Source: Clostridiales bacterium (GTDB lineage: Bacteria > Bacillota > Clostridia > Christensenellales > Aristaeellaceae). From it: a stretch of DNA of 64,000 nt. Below the pieces are notes generated by a model. That model saw only the letters and a program-made list of their open reading frames with translations. It did no database searches and was not told where the DNA came from. The position numbers and the translations under genes are program-made. The stretch spans positions 1-64,000 of the forward strand of contig JALFVL010000026.1 of NCBI GenBank assembly GCA_022787165.1, given 5' to 3'. How positions within the stretch are numbered: the stretch's first letter is position 1; each line of letters opens with the position of its first letter. Of the stretch, positions 47,710 to 62,965 are shown in pieces.

Positions 47710-48552
47710 TCAGCGCGCCTGCACGGCCACCGCGCAGGCCGCCACGCCACGCCGGATCAGTCTGCCATCCTTCATCAGTGCGGGGCGAATCGTCCGCTCG
47801 CCGCTGAGCGTGGGCAGCAGATCGAACATCCGCGCGTTCTCCGCGTTCCCGCGCTCAAACCACACCGGCGTGACGCCCAGCCGCCTGAGATATGTCTCCG
47901 CCTGATCGAGGCTGCGCAGCGCGACATCCGCGCGCCCTGTCGCGCGCGCCTCCAGGAGCGAAACGAGCAGGTCGAGCATCGCCTCGTCCGCCTCCCCGCT
48001 CAGGCGCGCCGCCGCGCCGTCGCGCTCCAGCAGCGTCAGATCGCTCACACAGAGGTCTGCCGCGCGGCACAGCTCGCCCAGCGCGCGCAGCAGCGCGTCC
48101 GCGTCGACGGTGAGCGTCGCCTCCGCCCGCGCGCTCTGCGCCTGCGGGGCCTTTGCACCGCCCAGCGCCAGCAGCGCCGCGCCCGCGATTTGAAGCGCCG
48201 CAAAGAGCGGCCGCCCGTCGATGAGCTCAAAGAGCGCCAATGCGCCAAGCAGCAGCGCGCCCGCCGCCAGCAGACCCTTTCTAACGCCGCCGCCCTTCTC
48301 CTGCGCGCCGTCAAGGACGAGCCGCCCCTGTGCCTGCGGGGCGCGCAGCAGCATTGGCGCATGCCGCAGCGCCGCCAGCACGGCCTGCTGACGCTGGCGC
48401 GCCGTCTCGTCGCCCTCGTCCTGCGCCAGCTCCGCCGCGATCTGCTCCATCGCCATCGTCGCCGCAGTAACCGCCCCGGCGGGGTCCTTCGCCGCCAAAA
48501 GCCGCTCCCGGATGTCCGCCTGCCGCGCCTCAAACGCCGCGTATGCCTCCAT
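47710..48552 (-). CDS. Two-TM protein paired with the Hsp70-like ATPase
   Basis: The 280-aa product has an N-terminal helical domain (about 1-80, MEAYAAFEARQADIRERLLA), two adjacent TM helices (about 93-135) and a C-terminal cytoplasmic alpha/beta domain with VDADALLRALGELCRAADLC. I chose ATG 48552 (AGAGGC 7 bases upstream); ATG 48600 would add 16 residues. It is 14 bases upstream of the Hsp70-like gene and surely co-transcribed. I recognise no family. By position it could recruit or regulate the ATPase at the membrane, in the manner of a nucleotide-exchange or J-type partner; that is speculation. Confidence 0.7.
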   Translation of the reverse strand: MEAYAAFEARQADIRERLLAAKDPAGAVTAATMAMEQIAAELAQDEGDETARQRQQAVLAALRHAPMLLRAPQAQGRLVLDGAQEKGGGVRKGLLAAGALLLGALALFELIDGRPLFAALQIAGAALLALGGAKAPQAQSARAEATLTVDADALLRALGELCRAADLCVSDLTLLERDGAAARLSGEADEAMLDLLVSLLEARATGRADVALRSLDQAETYLRRLGVTPVWFERGNAENARMFDLLPTLSGERTIRPALMKDGRLIRRGVAACAVAVQAR

Positions 48553-48620
48553 GCTTGCGCCTCTTTTCCCCATCATTTCGATTTCATTGCTGACCTTCAT
48601 TGTAGCTTTCCGCCCGGGCT

Positions 48621-48650
48621 TTGTCAACTGACCCCACGCTGTGGTATAAT
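48621..48650 (+). promoter_or_regulatory. Promoter of the pseudouridine synthase gene
   Basis: -35 TTGTCA (48621-48626), 18-bp spacer, -10 TATAAT (48645-48650), 31 bases before the start. Confidence 0.75.
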
Positions 48651-48681
48651 GGGCTCACTTTCTGATGCGGAGGGTTTGATC

Positions 48682-49602
48682 ATGCGCATGCTCACCTACA
48701 CCGTCACGCCCGCGGACGAGGGGCGCGCCATCCGCTCCGTCGTGCCGCGGCGCTTTCAGCTCGGCGCGCATGCCTTCAGGCGGCTGAAGGTGCAGGGCGG
48801 CGTGCGGGTCAACGGCGAGCCTGCGCGCGCCAGCCGCATCCTCCACGCGGGCGACGTGGTCACGCTGCTGCTCCCCAGCGATGAAATCCTCCCTGGCGAT
48901 GAAACCGCCGCTTGCGATGCGGCCGCTCCTGGCGAGGAAGCGCTCCCGCCCTCCTTCATCCGCTATCTCGACGAGGACATGCTGGTCGCCGCCAAGGGCG
49001 CGCCGCTGGCGACGCTGCCCAGCGCCCATATCCGCACGGGGACGCTTCGCGAGCAGCTCATCGCGCTGCTGGGCGCGGATGCGCAGACCTTTCACTATCA
49101 CCCTGTCAACCGGCTCGACAAGGGCACCAGCGGCCTGCTCGTCGTCGCGCGCCACGCGCACGCTCAGCGCCTGCTGACCGCCCAGCTGCACAGCGACGCC
49201 TTCCTGCGCGAATACCTCGCCGTCACGCAGGGCGTCCCCGCGCAGGACAGCGGCGTCATCGACGCGCCCATCGCGCGTCTGGGTGCGGGCGCGCGGCGCT
49301 GCGTCGATCCCTCCGGCCGCCGGGCTGTGACGCATTACCGCGTCGAGTCGGTTCAAAACGGCCGCGCGCTCCTGCGCCTGCGCCTTGAGACGGGGCGCAC
49401 GCATCAGATCCGCGTCCATCTCGCCTCCATCGGCTGCCCGATCGTCGGGGACTATCTCTACGGGCAGGCGCAGCGCGCGCTCCCCGGCCGCTTCGCGCTG
49501 CACAGCGCGCACCTTTGCTGCACACAGCCCATCACGGGCGCGCGCATCGAGCTGCACGAGCCGCTGCCGCCCGAGCTCGCCGCGCTGCTGAGCGCACCAT
49601 AA
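48682..49602 (+). CDS. RluA-family pseudouridine synthase
   Basis: The 306-aa product isomerises uridine to pseudouridine in rRNA or tRNA. An N-terminal S4 domain (about 15-65: FRRLKVQGGVRVNGEPARAS) is followed by the catalytic domain with HPVNRLDKGTSGLLVVARHA, where the Asp of RLDKGTSG is catalytic, and RLETGRTHQIRVHLASIGCP. The start is ATG 48682 with GGAGGG upstream. The specific target position cannot be told from sequence. Confidence 0.94.
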   Translation: MRMLTYTVTPADEGRAIRSVVPRRFQLGAHAFRRLKVQGGVRVNGEPARASRILHAGDVVTLLLPSDEILPGDETAACDAAAPGEEALPPSFIRYLDEDMLVAAKGAPLATLPSAHIRTGTLREQLIALLGADAQTFHYHPVNRLDKGTSGLLVVARHAHAQRLLTAQLHSDAFLREYLAVTQGVPAQDSGVIDAPIARLGAGARRCVDPSGRRAVTHYRVESVQNGRALLRLRLETGRTHQIRVHLASIGCPIVGDYLYGQAQRALPGRFALHSAHLCCTQPITGARIELHEPLPPELAALLSAP

Positions 49603-49670
49603 TGTTTTCATGGAATCTTTTTCCTGTGTCAAACGCGTCGCCTCCGGCATTCTATAAAGGAGAAGACCAG

Positions 49671-49958
49671 ATGGGAGGCCACGCAATGAGCAGACAGGGA
49701 CAACGCCATACATCCGCTGCATGGCAATGGAATCCGCCCGCGCGTCAGGAAACCGCGGACGAATCCTTCCACACGCGCCGCAACGTGCAAAGCGCCACTG
49801 AATGCACCGGGCTGATGCAGCAGGTGCCGGAAAACGAGGGCGAGGCGCGCTCGCTCTCCCAGCTCTACGCCATTCACACGCTCAAGCCGCAGGGCAATGT
49901 CGGCAAGGACAATCCGAACAACGATCCCTCGGAGATCCGTTTCCACAGGGACGAATAA
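49671..49958 (+). CDS. Small conserved clostridial protein (unknown function)
   Basis: The 95-aa hydrophilic product starts at ATG 49671 with AAAGGAGA 7 bases upstream; a second ATG at 49686, with GGGAGG before it, is an alternative. The segment ATECTGLMQQVPENEGEARS followed by LSQLYAIHTLKP recalls a motif I associate with short proteins in clostridia, but I cannot name the family. No TM or signal peptide is seen. It lies 68 bases after the pseudouridine synthase and ends before a strong bidirectional terminator. Confidence 0.7.
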   Translation: MGGHAMSRQGQRHTSAAWQWNPPARQETADESFHTRRNVQSATECTGLMQQVPENEGEARSLSQLYAIHTLKPQGNVGKDNPNNDPSEIRFHRDE

Positions 49959-49961
49959 AAC

Positions 49962-50007
49962 CAAAAAGCGGGCCGCCCGGAGGAAACCACGTCCTCCGGG
50001 CGGCCCG
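49962..50007. terminator. Bidirectional terminator between small protein gene and rpoC
   Basis: A perfect 16-bp GC-rich stem (49969-49984 with 49992-50007, 7-nt loop). CTTTTTGG follows on the minus strand (rpoC end) and TTTGTTG on the plus strand. Confidence 0.93.
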
Positions 50008-50065
50008 TTTGTTGTATGGATTCAGTTGTATGGATTCAGATGATTCCGGGCCTTCGCCCCTGCGC

Positions 50066-53686
<3,621 letters not shown>

Positions 53687-53784
53687 AGGGGTACACTCCC
53701 TTCTTGCAGTTCAAGAGATAACCTGAATGCCGCCGCCGCGCCGGAATGCGCGGCGGGGCGTTGTTGCATACATACCGGCGACAA

Positions 53785-57615
<3,831 letters not shown>

Positions 57616-57689
57616 GAATGCCATCACCCCTAACTTGTTAAGCACTGCAAAGGACGTATGCACAAAATTGGGCGGCGCCCGAAACTGAC

Positions 57690-57721
57690 CATTGCCAAAC
57701 GGCGCAAACCGTTGTACAATG
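57690..57721 (-). promoter_or_regulatory. Hairpin in the rpoB leader
   Basis: On the minus strand, CATTG/CAATG (outer) and AACGG/CCGTT (inner) pair with a 3x3 internal loop. It lies in the ~160-base 5' leader. A regulatory role is unproven. Confidence 0.35.
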
Positions 57722-57782
57722 AGAGGGCGAGGAACTGCCCCCGGGCACATCATGCCTATTTTGCATACTGATGCAATATAGT

Positions 57783-57811
57783 ATTGTATTCCTTTTTTAA
57801 AGCCCTGTCAA
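57783..57811 (-). promoter_or_regulatory. rpoB promoter
   Basis: Minus-strand -35 TTGACA (57811-57806), 17-bp spacer, -10 TACAAT (57788-57783). It gives a leader of about 160 bases. Confidence 0.85.
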
Positions 57812-57901
57812 GCATTTCTGGACATTTTGCGTAAAATATTTTCGAAAAGTGTGAATTCCCGTAATATCCCCCCGCTCTGCTGGCTGCCGGTTGGGCGGTT
57901 T

Positions 57902-58009
57902 TTTGTTATGGAAATCTATTTGCAAGGCGTCGGCCTCGGGCACAGAGCCGTAGGATTTACGATATTTCGTCGGTGATGCCACCGGCAGCATGCCGGTTTG
58001 TTTTCCGGG
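57902..58009. repeat. Dispersed repeat family C, copy 3
   Basis: It begins TTTGTTATGGAAATCTATTT and continues AAGGCGTCGGCCTCGGGCAC, TTTCGTCGGTGATGCCACCG and GCAGCATGCCGGT. It is the best-preserved copy of the family. Its minus strand is open in one frame (MLPVASPTKY...VPEADALQIDFH). Confidence 0.75.
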
Positions 58010-58020
58010 ACATTTTTCCA

Positions 58021-58046
58021 AAAGAAAAGGCGGGGCTTTCCCCCGC
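58021..58046 (-). terminator. Terminator of the membrane-anchored protein gene
   Basis: GCGGGG/CCCCGC stem (58030-58035 with 58041-58046), followed on the minus strand by CTTTTCTTT. Confidence 0.85.
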
Positions 58047-58048
58047 TT

Positions 58049-58609
58049 TTACTCTTCCGGCGTCTCCAGTAACGCGCCCGCACCCAGCGCGTACATCGCC
58101 TGCTCCTGCGCCGTGGCCAAAATCAGGTAGATGAAGTCCCCATCGCGCGCGGCCAGCGCCGTCTCCTCCCCGCGCGTCTCGCAGACGGCGTCCATGCCGG
58201 CCACGATGAAGCCCGTGATGAGCTGCGGCGCAAAGCCTTCACGGGGGAGCCACTCCAGATATGCCGCCGGCGCCGCGCTGACGGCCCGGGCCAGCGTGCC
58301 ATCCTCCAGCTGATACGTCCGCGTGAGCACGCGGCAGGTCTGCCCGCCCACGCGCACATCCTCCGCCGCCTCATGGATCAGCGTGCCCCCGGAAAGCGCC
58401 AGCGCCGCGCCCGGGAACTGCGCGGCCGCGTCCGCTGTCCCCAGCGGCGCGGGGGTCTGCGTCAGGCGCGCGCCCTCCGCCGGCTGCTCGCCCGCATGCT
58501 GATAGACCATCGACCCGTAAAACAGCGCGCCCAGCACCAGCGCGCAGGCAAACCCCAGCACGGCCGTCAATCCGCCAAGCAGGCGGCTTCTTTTCTTCTT
58601 TGCGCTCAT
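58049..58609 (-). CDS. Membrane-anchored protein of unknown function
   Basis: The 186-aa product has a basic N-terminus (SAKKKRSRLLGG) and one TM helix (about 13-35, LTAVLGFACALVLGALFYGS). An extracytoplasmic domain follows, with QTCRVLTRTYQLEDGTLARA and a hydrophobic core LITGFIVAGMDAVCE. The start is ATG 58609 with GGGGAGG 4 bases upstream, a short spacing; no better start exists. It is monocistronic between rpoB and the DUF815 ATPase. I recognise no family. Confidence 0.7.
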   Translation of the reverse strand: MSAKKKRSRLLGGLTAVLGFACALVLGALFYGSMVYQHAGEQPAEGARLTQTPAPLGTADAAAQFPGAALALSGGTLIHEAAEDVRVGGQTCRVLTRTYQLEDGTLARAVSAAPAAYLEWLPREGFAPQLITGFIVAGMDAVCETRGEETALAARDGDFIYLILATAQEQAMYALGAGALLETPEE

Positions 58610-58928
58610 GGCTCCTCCCCGATTTGCGGCGCAACGGCCGTCCGCCGGGCTTTCCCGGCTCTTTCGCTTTAGTATACCACAGACCGCCGCCGCTTTGCCA
58701 TGCCTTTTGGGATCGGAGCGCCCCGACGGTCGCCCATGCCCTCTATTCATTCTCCACTTTTTTCTTTTTTCTGCCTCAAAATCAGCATTATCCACCCACT
58801 TTCATGTATTATTTCATGGTTTTCTGATTTTAACCTCCATTTTACCTCCACAAAACAGTATAAAGCCAGAAGAGAGGGCGTTCCCCCAGCCCAGGCGGAA
58901 CGCCCTCTCTTCTCTTTTTCGATTCCGG
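58610..58928. other. Intergenic region with the promoter of the membrane protein and a long hairpin
   Basis: These 319 bases hold an extended -10 (TGGTATACT on the minus strand, 58671-58676) for the membrane-protein gene and the 17-bp hairpin at 58868-58913. The middle is A/T-rich. No small gene with a ribosome site was found. Confidence 0.6.
58868..58913. terminator. 17-bp perfect hairpin, terminator of the DUF815 gene
   Basis: AGAAGAGAGGGCGTTCC pairs with GGAACGCCCTCTCTTCT (58868-58884 with 58897-58913, 12-nt loop). A CTTTTTC tract follows on the plus strand; on the minus strand only GGCTTTATAC. It lies 16 bases past the DUF815 stop. Confidence 0.75.
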
Positions 58929-60275
58929 TTACTCCGTTTGCTCCTGTGCCCCCGGCTCCTGCGCCTGCTGCGGCTCGCCCGCCTGCTCCCCCGCAACCAG
59001 GTCGGCAAACTGCCTGGCAATGCGCGGGGAACAGCCGCTGTGGCTGACCGTCCAGGCGCGCGCACGGGGCATGAGCGTCTCCCAGTCGTATTCGATGCCG
59101 CGCGCGTCGAGCAGCGCGCGCACGATGGTGAAGTATTCCTCCTGCGTCGGGGCCGAGAAGGTCAGGCGCAGGTCGAAGCGGTCGGCCAGGGAGTATTTCT
59201 CCTCGAGCGTGTCGCGCTCGTTGACGTCGTCCTGCCGCTCGGAGAAGCGCTGGCGCACGATGTTGCGCCGGTTGCTCGTCGCGTAAACGACGACGTTCGC
59301 CGGCCGCGCCTCCAGCCCGCCCTCGAGCACCGTCTTGAGCGCCGTGTATTCCGGGCAGGAGTCGTTGAACGCGAGGTCATCGACAAAGACGATGAACTTG
59401 CCCGGCTGCTCGCGCAGGATGGAAAAGATCGCCGGCAGGTTCGTCAGATGTGCCAGCGGCACCTCGACGATGCGCAGCCCCTCGAGCCAGAAGCTCGAAA
59501 GCAGCGCCTTGACCGTCGCGCTCTTGCCCGTGCCCTTGTCGCCGTAGAGCAGAATGTTGCAGGCCTGACGGCCGGAGAGCAGCCGCTGTGTGTTCTCCAC
59601 GAGGATGCCGCGCTCCTTCTCGTAGAGCACCATGTCCTCCAGCCGGATGGGGTCCGGCTCGCGCACGCCGCGCAGCCCCAGCGGATAGCGCTCGCTGACG
59701 CCAACCCAGGTGCTGCCCGGATACTGCGCGAACAGCCCGCTGCCGTGCCTGCGAAAGAACGCCGCCACGCGCCGCGCGCCCTCGCGGGTGAGCATCGCCC
59801 TGTCCATGCGCGGGTCAAGCGGCTCGGCGCTCATCGCCGGCTCCCACATCGGCAGCCGCGCCGCCGTCTTGCCCTCCATGCCCGCGCGCTCGCAGAGCAG
59901 CAGCAGCATGGCCGGCTCGATCGCCGTCAGCCGCCCCAGCGCCTCCAAATCGTGCGCCAGCGCGTTCATCAGGCTGTAAGGCAGCTCGGAAGCGTCCAGC
60001 CGCGCGCACAGCGCCGCCGCCGGGCTCTCGTCAAAGAGCACGGCCTCCAGCGCCTCGCGCGCAAAGCCGCCGCGTCCCTTCGCCGCCGCGCTGAGCCAGG
60101 CGTCGTAGACGTCGCAATAGCCCTGCGTCAGCGCGTCGGGATCCGCATCATCCTGCGCGCAGAGCTGCAGCAGCGCGTTGAGCGCCGCGATCGCCGGGTT
60201 GCGCATCACGTGGCGCAGCGCGGTCATGCAGTTGAGGTCGAGCATCAGCTCCCGCAGTTCATGAATGTCCATCAT
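58929..60275 (-). CDS. DUF815-family AAA+ ATPase
   Basis: The 448-aa product has an N-terminal helical domain (about 1-170) and a C-terminal AAA+ core: Walker A LYGDKGTGKSATVKALL (about 232-248), Walker B KFIVFVDDLAFND, and sensor YATSNRRNIVRQRFSER. DUF815 ATPases are cytoplasmic and poorly characterised. The start is ATG 60275 with AAGGAAG upstream. The C-terminal tail is Gln/Glu-rich. It lies 28 bases downstream of argS and is probably co-transcribed. Confidence 0.9.
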   Translation of the reverse strand: MMDIHELRELMLDLNCMTALRHVMRNPAIAALNALLQLCAQDDADPDALTQGYCDVYDAWLSAAAKGRGGFAREALEAVLFDESPAAALCARLDASELPYSLMNALAHDLEALGRLTAIEPAMLLLLCERAGMEGKTAARLPMWEPAMSAEPLDPRMDRAMLTREGARRVAAFFRRHGSGLFAQYPGSTWVGVSERYPLGLRGVREPDPIRLEDMVLYEKERGILVENTQRLLSGRQACNILLYGDKGTGKSATVKALLSSFWLEGLRIVEVPLAHLTNLPAIFSILREQPGKFIVFVDDLAFNDSCPEYTALKTVLEGGLEARPANVVVYATSNRRNIVRQRFSERQDDVNERDTLEEKYSLADRFDLRLTFSAPTQEEYFTIVRALLDARGIEYDWETLMPRARAWTVSHSGCSPRIARQFADLVAGEQAGEPQQAQEPGAQEQTE

Positions 60276-60303
60276 GCCGGCTTCCTTTCTTCCTCTGTGC
60301 AGC

Positions 60304-62016
60304 TTACATGCGCTCGGGAGCCTCGACGCCGATCAGGTAGAGGCCCGTTTTGATGACGTCGCGCACGGCGCTGGTCAGCGCGAGGCGCGCCGCCGTTCCC
60401 TGCGCATCGCCCTCCTCGACGATCCTGTGCTCGAAGTAGTATTTGTTGTAGGCCTGCGCCAGCTGCGTCGTGTGCCGGGTGATGAGCGAGGGCTCGCTCT
60501 GCTCCATCGCCTTGCGCACCGTCTCCGGGAAGCGGGAGAGCAGCATCAGCACGTCGCTCGCCTCGTCGTCGGTGAGCGCGGCATAGTCCGGCGCGGCGCT
60601 GACCTCGCCGGCCTTGCGCAGCACGGAGCAGCAGCGCGCATGCGTATACTGCACATACGGGCCGGTCTCGCCGTCGAAGTTGAGCGCGCGCTCCCAGCGG
60701 AAGTCGATGTCCTTGTTGCGGTCGTTGTGCAGGTCGAAGTAGACGACCGCGCCGACGCCGACCTGGCGCGCGACCTCGTCCTTGTTGGGCAGGTTCGGGC
60801 TCTTCTGCTCGATGATCTCCCGCGCCTTCTCGATCGCCTTGTTGAGCAGATCCTCGAGGTAGACGACGTAGCCCTCGCGCGTGGAGAGCGCGCGGCCCTC
60901 GTAGGAGACCATGCCGAAGGAAACGTGCTCCATGCCCTTGTACCAGTCATAGCCCATCAGCTCGATGATCTTGAAGAGCTGCTTGAAATGCAGGTTCTGC
61001 TGGTAGGCGACGACGTAGAGGCATTTGTCGAAGTGGTAGGTGTTCTGGCGGTAAAACGCCGCGGCGAGGTCGCGCGTGATGTAGAGCGTCGCGCCGTCGC
61101 TGCGCAGGACAAGCGCCGGCGGCATGCCGTAGTCCTCGAGCATGACGACCTCCGCGCCCTGCGACTTCGTCAGCAGCCCCTTTTCGCGCAGCTCGTCGAT
61201 CACCGGCTGCATCTTGTCGTTGTAGAAGCTCTCGCCCGCGTAGGAGTCAAACGTCACGCCCAGCAGGTCGTAAACGCGCTGGGTATCCTTGAGCGTGACC
61301 TCCTTGAACCAGGAGAAGATCTCCATCGCCTCAGGGTCGCCGTCCTCGATCTTCTTGAACCAGGCGCGGCCCTCGTCCTCGAGGGCGGGCTCCTTCTCCG
61401 CCTCCTGGTGGAAACGGACGTAGAGGTCGACCATCGCCTGAACGCCGCCGGCCTCGACTGCTTCGCGGCTGCCCCACTTCTTGTAGGCGCAGATCATCTT
61501 GCCGAACTGCGTACCCCAGTCGCCCAGATGGTTGATGCCCACGGTCGTATAGCCGTTGAAGTCGTAGATGCGCTTCAGGCTGTGGCCCAGCATCGTCGTG
61601 GACAGGTGGCCGATGTGGAAGCGCTTGGCGATGTTGATGGAGGAATAGTCAAGGCACACCGTCTTCCCCTTGCCGGCGTCGCTCGATCCCCAGCGGCCCG
61701 GCTGCTCGAGCACGGCCTCGACGATGCTGCGCGCCAGGAACGTCCGGCTCAGGAACACGTTCAGGTAGCCGCCCACGACCTCCACATGGTCGATCTCCTC
61801 GCACGCAAGGTGCTCCGAGAGCGCGGCGGCGATCATCGGCGGCGCCTTGCGCAGGGTCTTCGAGAGCCGAAAGCACGGCAGGGCAAAGTCGCCCAGCTTC
61901 TTCTCCGGCGGAATCTCAAGCATCGCGGCCAGCTCCTGTGCGGTGATCGCGCAGCCCTCAAAGCTGCGCTGCGCCGCGGAGGTGATGCGCTCGGCAATCC
62001 TCTTCTTCATATCCAT
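60304..62016 (-). CDS. argS: Arginyl-tRNA synthetase
   Basis: This class I synthetase charges tRNA-Arg. The 570-aa product has the Add1 N-terminal domain, then YSSINIAKRFHIGHLSTTML containing the HIGH motif (FHIGH), NHLGDWGTQFGKMI, the KMSKS-position segment GMVSYEGRALSTREG (degenerate, as usual in ArgRS), and the DALR anticodon-binding domain with a C-terminal LYLIGVEAPERM. The start is ATG 62016 with AGGAGAGA upstream; an in-frame ATG at 62052 is an alternative. No T-box leader is visible. Confidence 0.96.
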   Translation of the reverse strand: MDMKKRIAERITSAAQRSFEGCAITAQELAAMLEIPPEKKLGDFALPCFRLSKTLRKAPPMIAAALSEHLACEEIDHVEVVGGYLNVFLSRTFLARSIVEAVLEQPGRWGSSDAGKGKTVCLDYSSINIAKRFHIGHLSTTMLGHSLKRIYDFNGYTTVGINHLGDWGTQFGKMICAYKKWGSREAVEAGGVQAMVDLYVRFHQEAEKEPALEDEGRAWFKKIEDGDPEAMEIFSWFKEVTLKDTQRVYDLLGVTFDSYAGESFYNDKMQPVIDELREKGLLTKSQGAEVVMLEDYGMPPALVLRSDGATLYITRDLAAAFYRQNTYHFDKCLYVVAYQQNLHFKQLFKIIELMGYDWYKGMEHVSFGMVSYEGRALSTREGYVVYLEDLLNKAIEKAREIIEQKSPNLPNKDEVARQVGVGAVVYFDLHNDRNKDIDFRWERALNFDGETGPYVQYTHARCCSVLRKAGEVSAAPDYAALTDDEASDVLMLLSRFPETVRKAMEQSEPSLITRHTTQLAQAYNKYYFEHRIVEEGDAQGTAARLALTSAVRDVIKTGLYLIGVEAPERM

Positions 62017-62117
62017 AACAGGCAATCTCTCCTCGTCCGGTGGTTGGTTCATGGCGCCTCTTTCCCGCACCATCCCGCAGATGCGTGGGCGCAAAGGGAA
62101 AAAAAGCATTGCATTTT

Positions 62118-62146
62118 ATTGTAACAGAACCCGGGAAAAAACACAA
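62118..62146 (-). promoter_or_regulatory. argS promoter
   Basis: Minus-strand -35 TTGTGT (62146-62141), 17-bp spacer, -10 TACAAT (62123-62118), about 100 bases upstream of argS. Confidence 0.6.
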
Positions 62147-62179
62147 TCCCGGAAATGCGTTTGCCGCGCGGTGTCCCCA

Positions 62180-62211
62180 TTGTCAACCTCGCCGTTTTTT
62201 TAGGTTGACAA
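62180..62211 (+). promoter_or_regulatory. BirA operator (biotin box) of bioY
   Basis: A perfect inverted repeat TTGTCAACCT/AGGTTGACAA (62180-62189 with 62202-62211). The 9-base arms are 14 bases apart, as in the Firmicute BirA consensus TTGTTAACC-N14-GGTTAACAA. The right arm contains the -35 box, so bound BirA would block transcription when biotin is plentiful. Confidence 0.85.
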
Positions 62212-62233
62212 CATGCCGCCCTCATGCTATACT
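62205..62233 (+). promoter_or_regulatory. bioY promoter
   Basis: -35 TTGACA (62205-62210), 17-bp spacer, -10 TATACT (62228-62233), with the -35 inside the BirA operator. Confidence 0.85.
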
Positions 62234-62286
62234 CTCTGCGTCAACTTTAAAGGCATAATCAAGTTTACAAAAGGGAGTGTTCCTTC

Positions 62287-62835
62287 ATGTCCGCCCGTTC
62301 CGCGCTGACCCGCAACCTCGTCCTCGCGGCGCTCTTCGCCGCGCTGACCGCCGTCTGTTCCCAGATTCAGATTCCGCTGCCGATGGTGCCCATCAACCTC
62401 GCGCTCTTCGCCGTGCATCTGTGCGGCGCGCTGCTGGGCGCGAAGTGGGGCGCGCTGTCGATGTGCGCCTACGCGCTGCTGGGCGCGGTCGGCGTGCCGG
62501 TCTTCTCCGGCTTTGCCAGCGGCCCGGCCGTGCTCTTTGGCAAGACCGGCGGCTACATCCTGGGCTACATCCTCTGCGCGCTGCTCGTCGGCCTGCTCTC
62601 CCGCCGCCTCGGCTTCACCTTCCCGAAGCTCTGCCTGTCGATGGTCGTGGGCGTGGCCGTGTGCTATCTCTTCGGCACGATCTGGTTCATGGCCATCACG
62701 GGCATGAACCTGGTCACCAGCCTGACTTACTGCGTGATCCCGTTCCTGCCGGGCGACGCCGTCAAGATCCTGCTGGCCGCGCTTCTGGCGCTGCGCCTGC
62801 AAAAGCCGATGCGCTCGATGGGCTTTGCGCTCTGA
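62287..62835 (+). CDS. bioY: Biotin transporter substrate-binding subunit BioY
   Basis: This is the S component of an ECF biotin transporter. The 182-aa product has about six TM helices. Family segments are AVCSQIQIPLPMVPINLALF, GALLGAKWGALSMCAYALLG, GVPVFSGFASGPAVLFGKTG and YCVIPFLPGDAVKILLAALL. The start is ATG 62287 with AGGGAGTG upstream. No ecfA/T genes are nearby, so it either shares a housekeeping ECF module or works alone. A BirA box controls it. Confidence 0.96.
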   Translation: MSARSALTRNLVLAALFAALTAVCSQIQIPLPMVPINLALFAVHLCGALLGAKWGALSMCAYALLGAVGVPVFSGFASGPAVLFGKTGGYILGYILCALLVGLLSRRLGFTFPKLCLSMVVGVAVCYLFGTIWFMAITGMNLVTSLTYCVIPFLPGDAVKILLAALLALRLQKPMRSMGFAL

Positions 62836-62858
62836 TTGCGATTCCCCTTTCCCACGCT

Positions 62859-62895
62859 TGCGCGCTTCTCCTCGTCCGGGAGCGCGCAGTTTTTT
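62859..62895 (+). terminator. bioY terminator
   Basis: TGCGCGCT/AGCGCGCA stem (62859-62866 with 62881-62888), followed by GTTTTTT. Confidence 0.85.
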
Positions 62896-62904
62896 GATGT
62901 GCGC

Positions 62905-62937
62905 CAAAAAACAGGCGCCGGCATACGCCGGCGCCTG
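62905..62937 (-). terminator. Terminator of the 57-aa protein gene
   Basis: A perfect 11-bp stem (62912-62922 with 62927-62937, 4-nt loop), followed on the minus strand by TTTTTT. Confidence 0.9.
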
Positions 62938-62965
62938 CTGTGTCTGTCGTTCATGCTCCGCAAAA

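Noticed and set aside
57797-58021. A 74-codon minus-strand ORF between rpoB and the membrane-protein gene.
   Set aside because: It is mostly a copy of repeat family C, overlaps the rpoB promoter, and has no ribosome site. I report it as a repeat rather than a gene.
62017-62117. Search for a T-box riboswitch in front of argS.
   Set aside because: The leader is only about 95 bases, with no specifier-loop or T-box (TGGNACCGCG) sequence.
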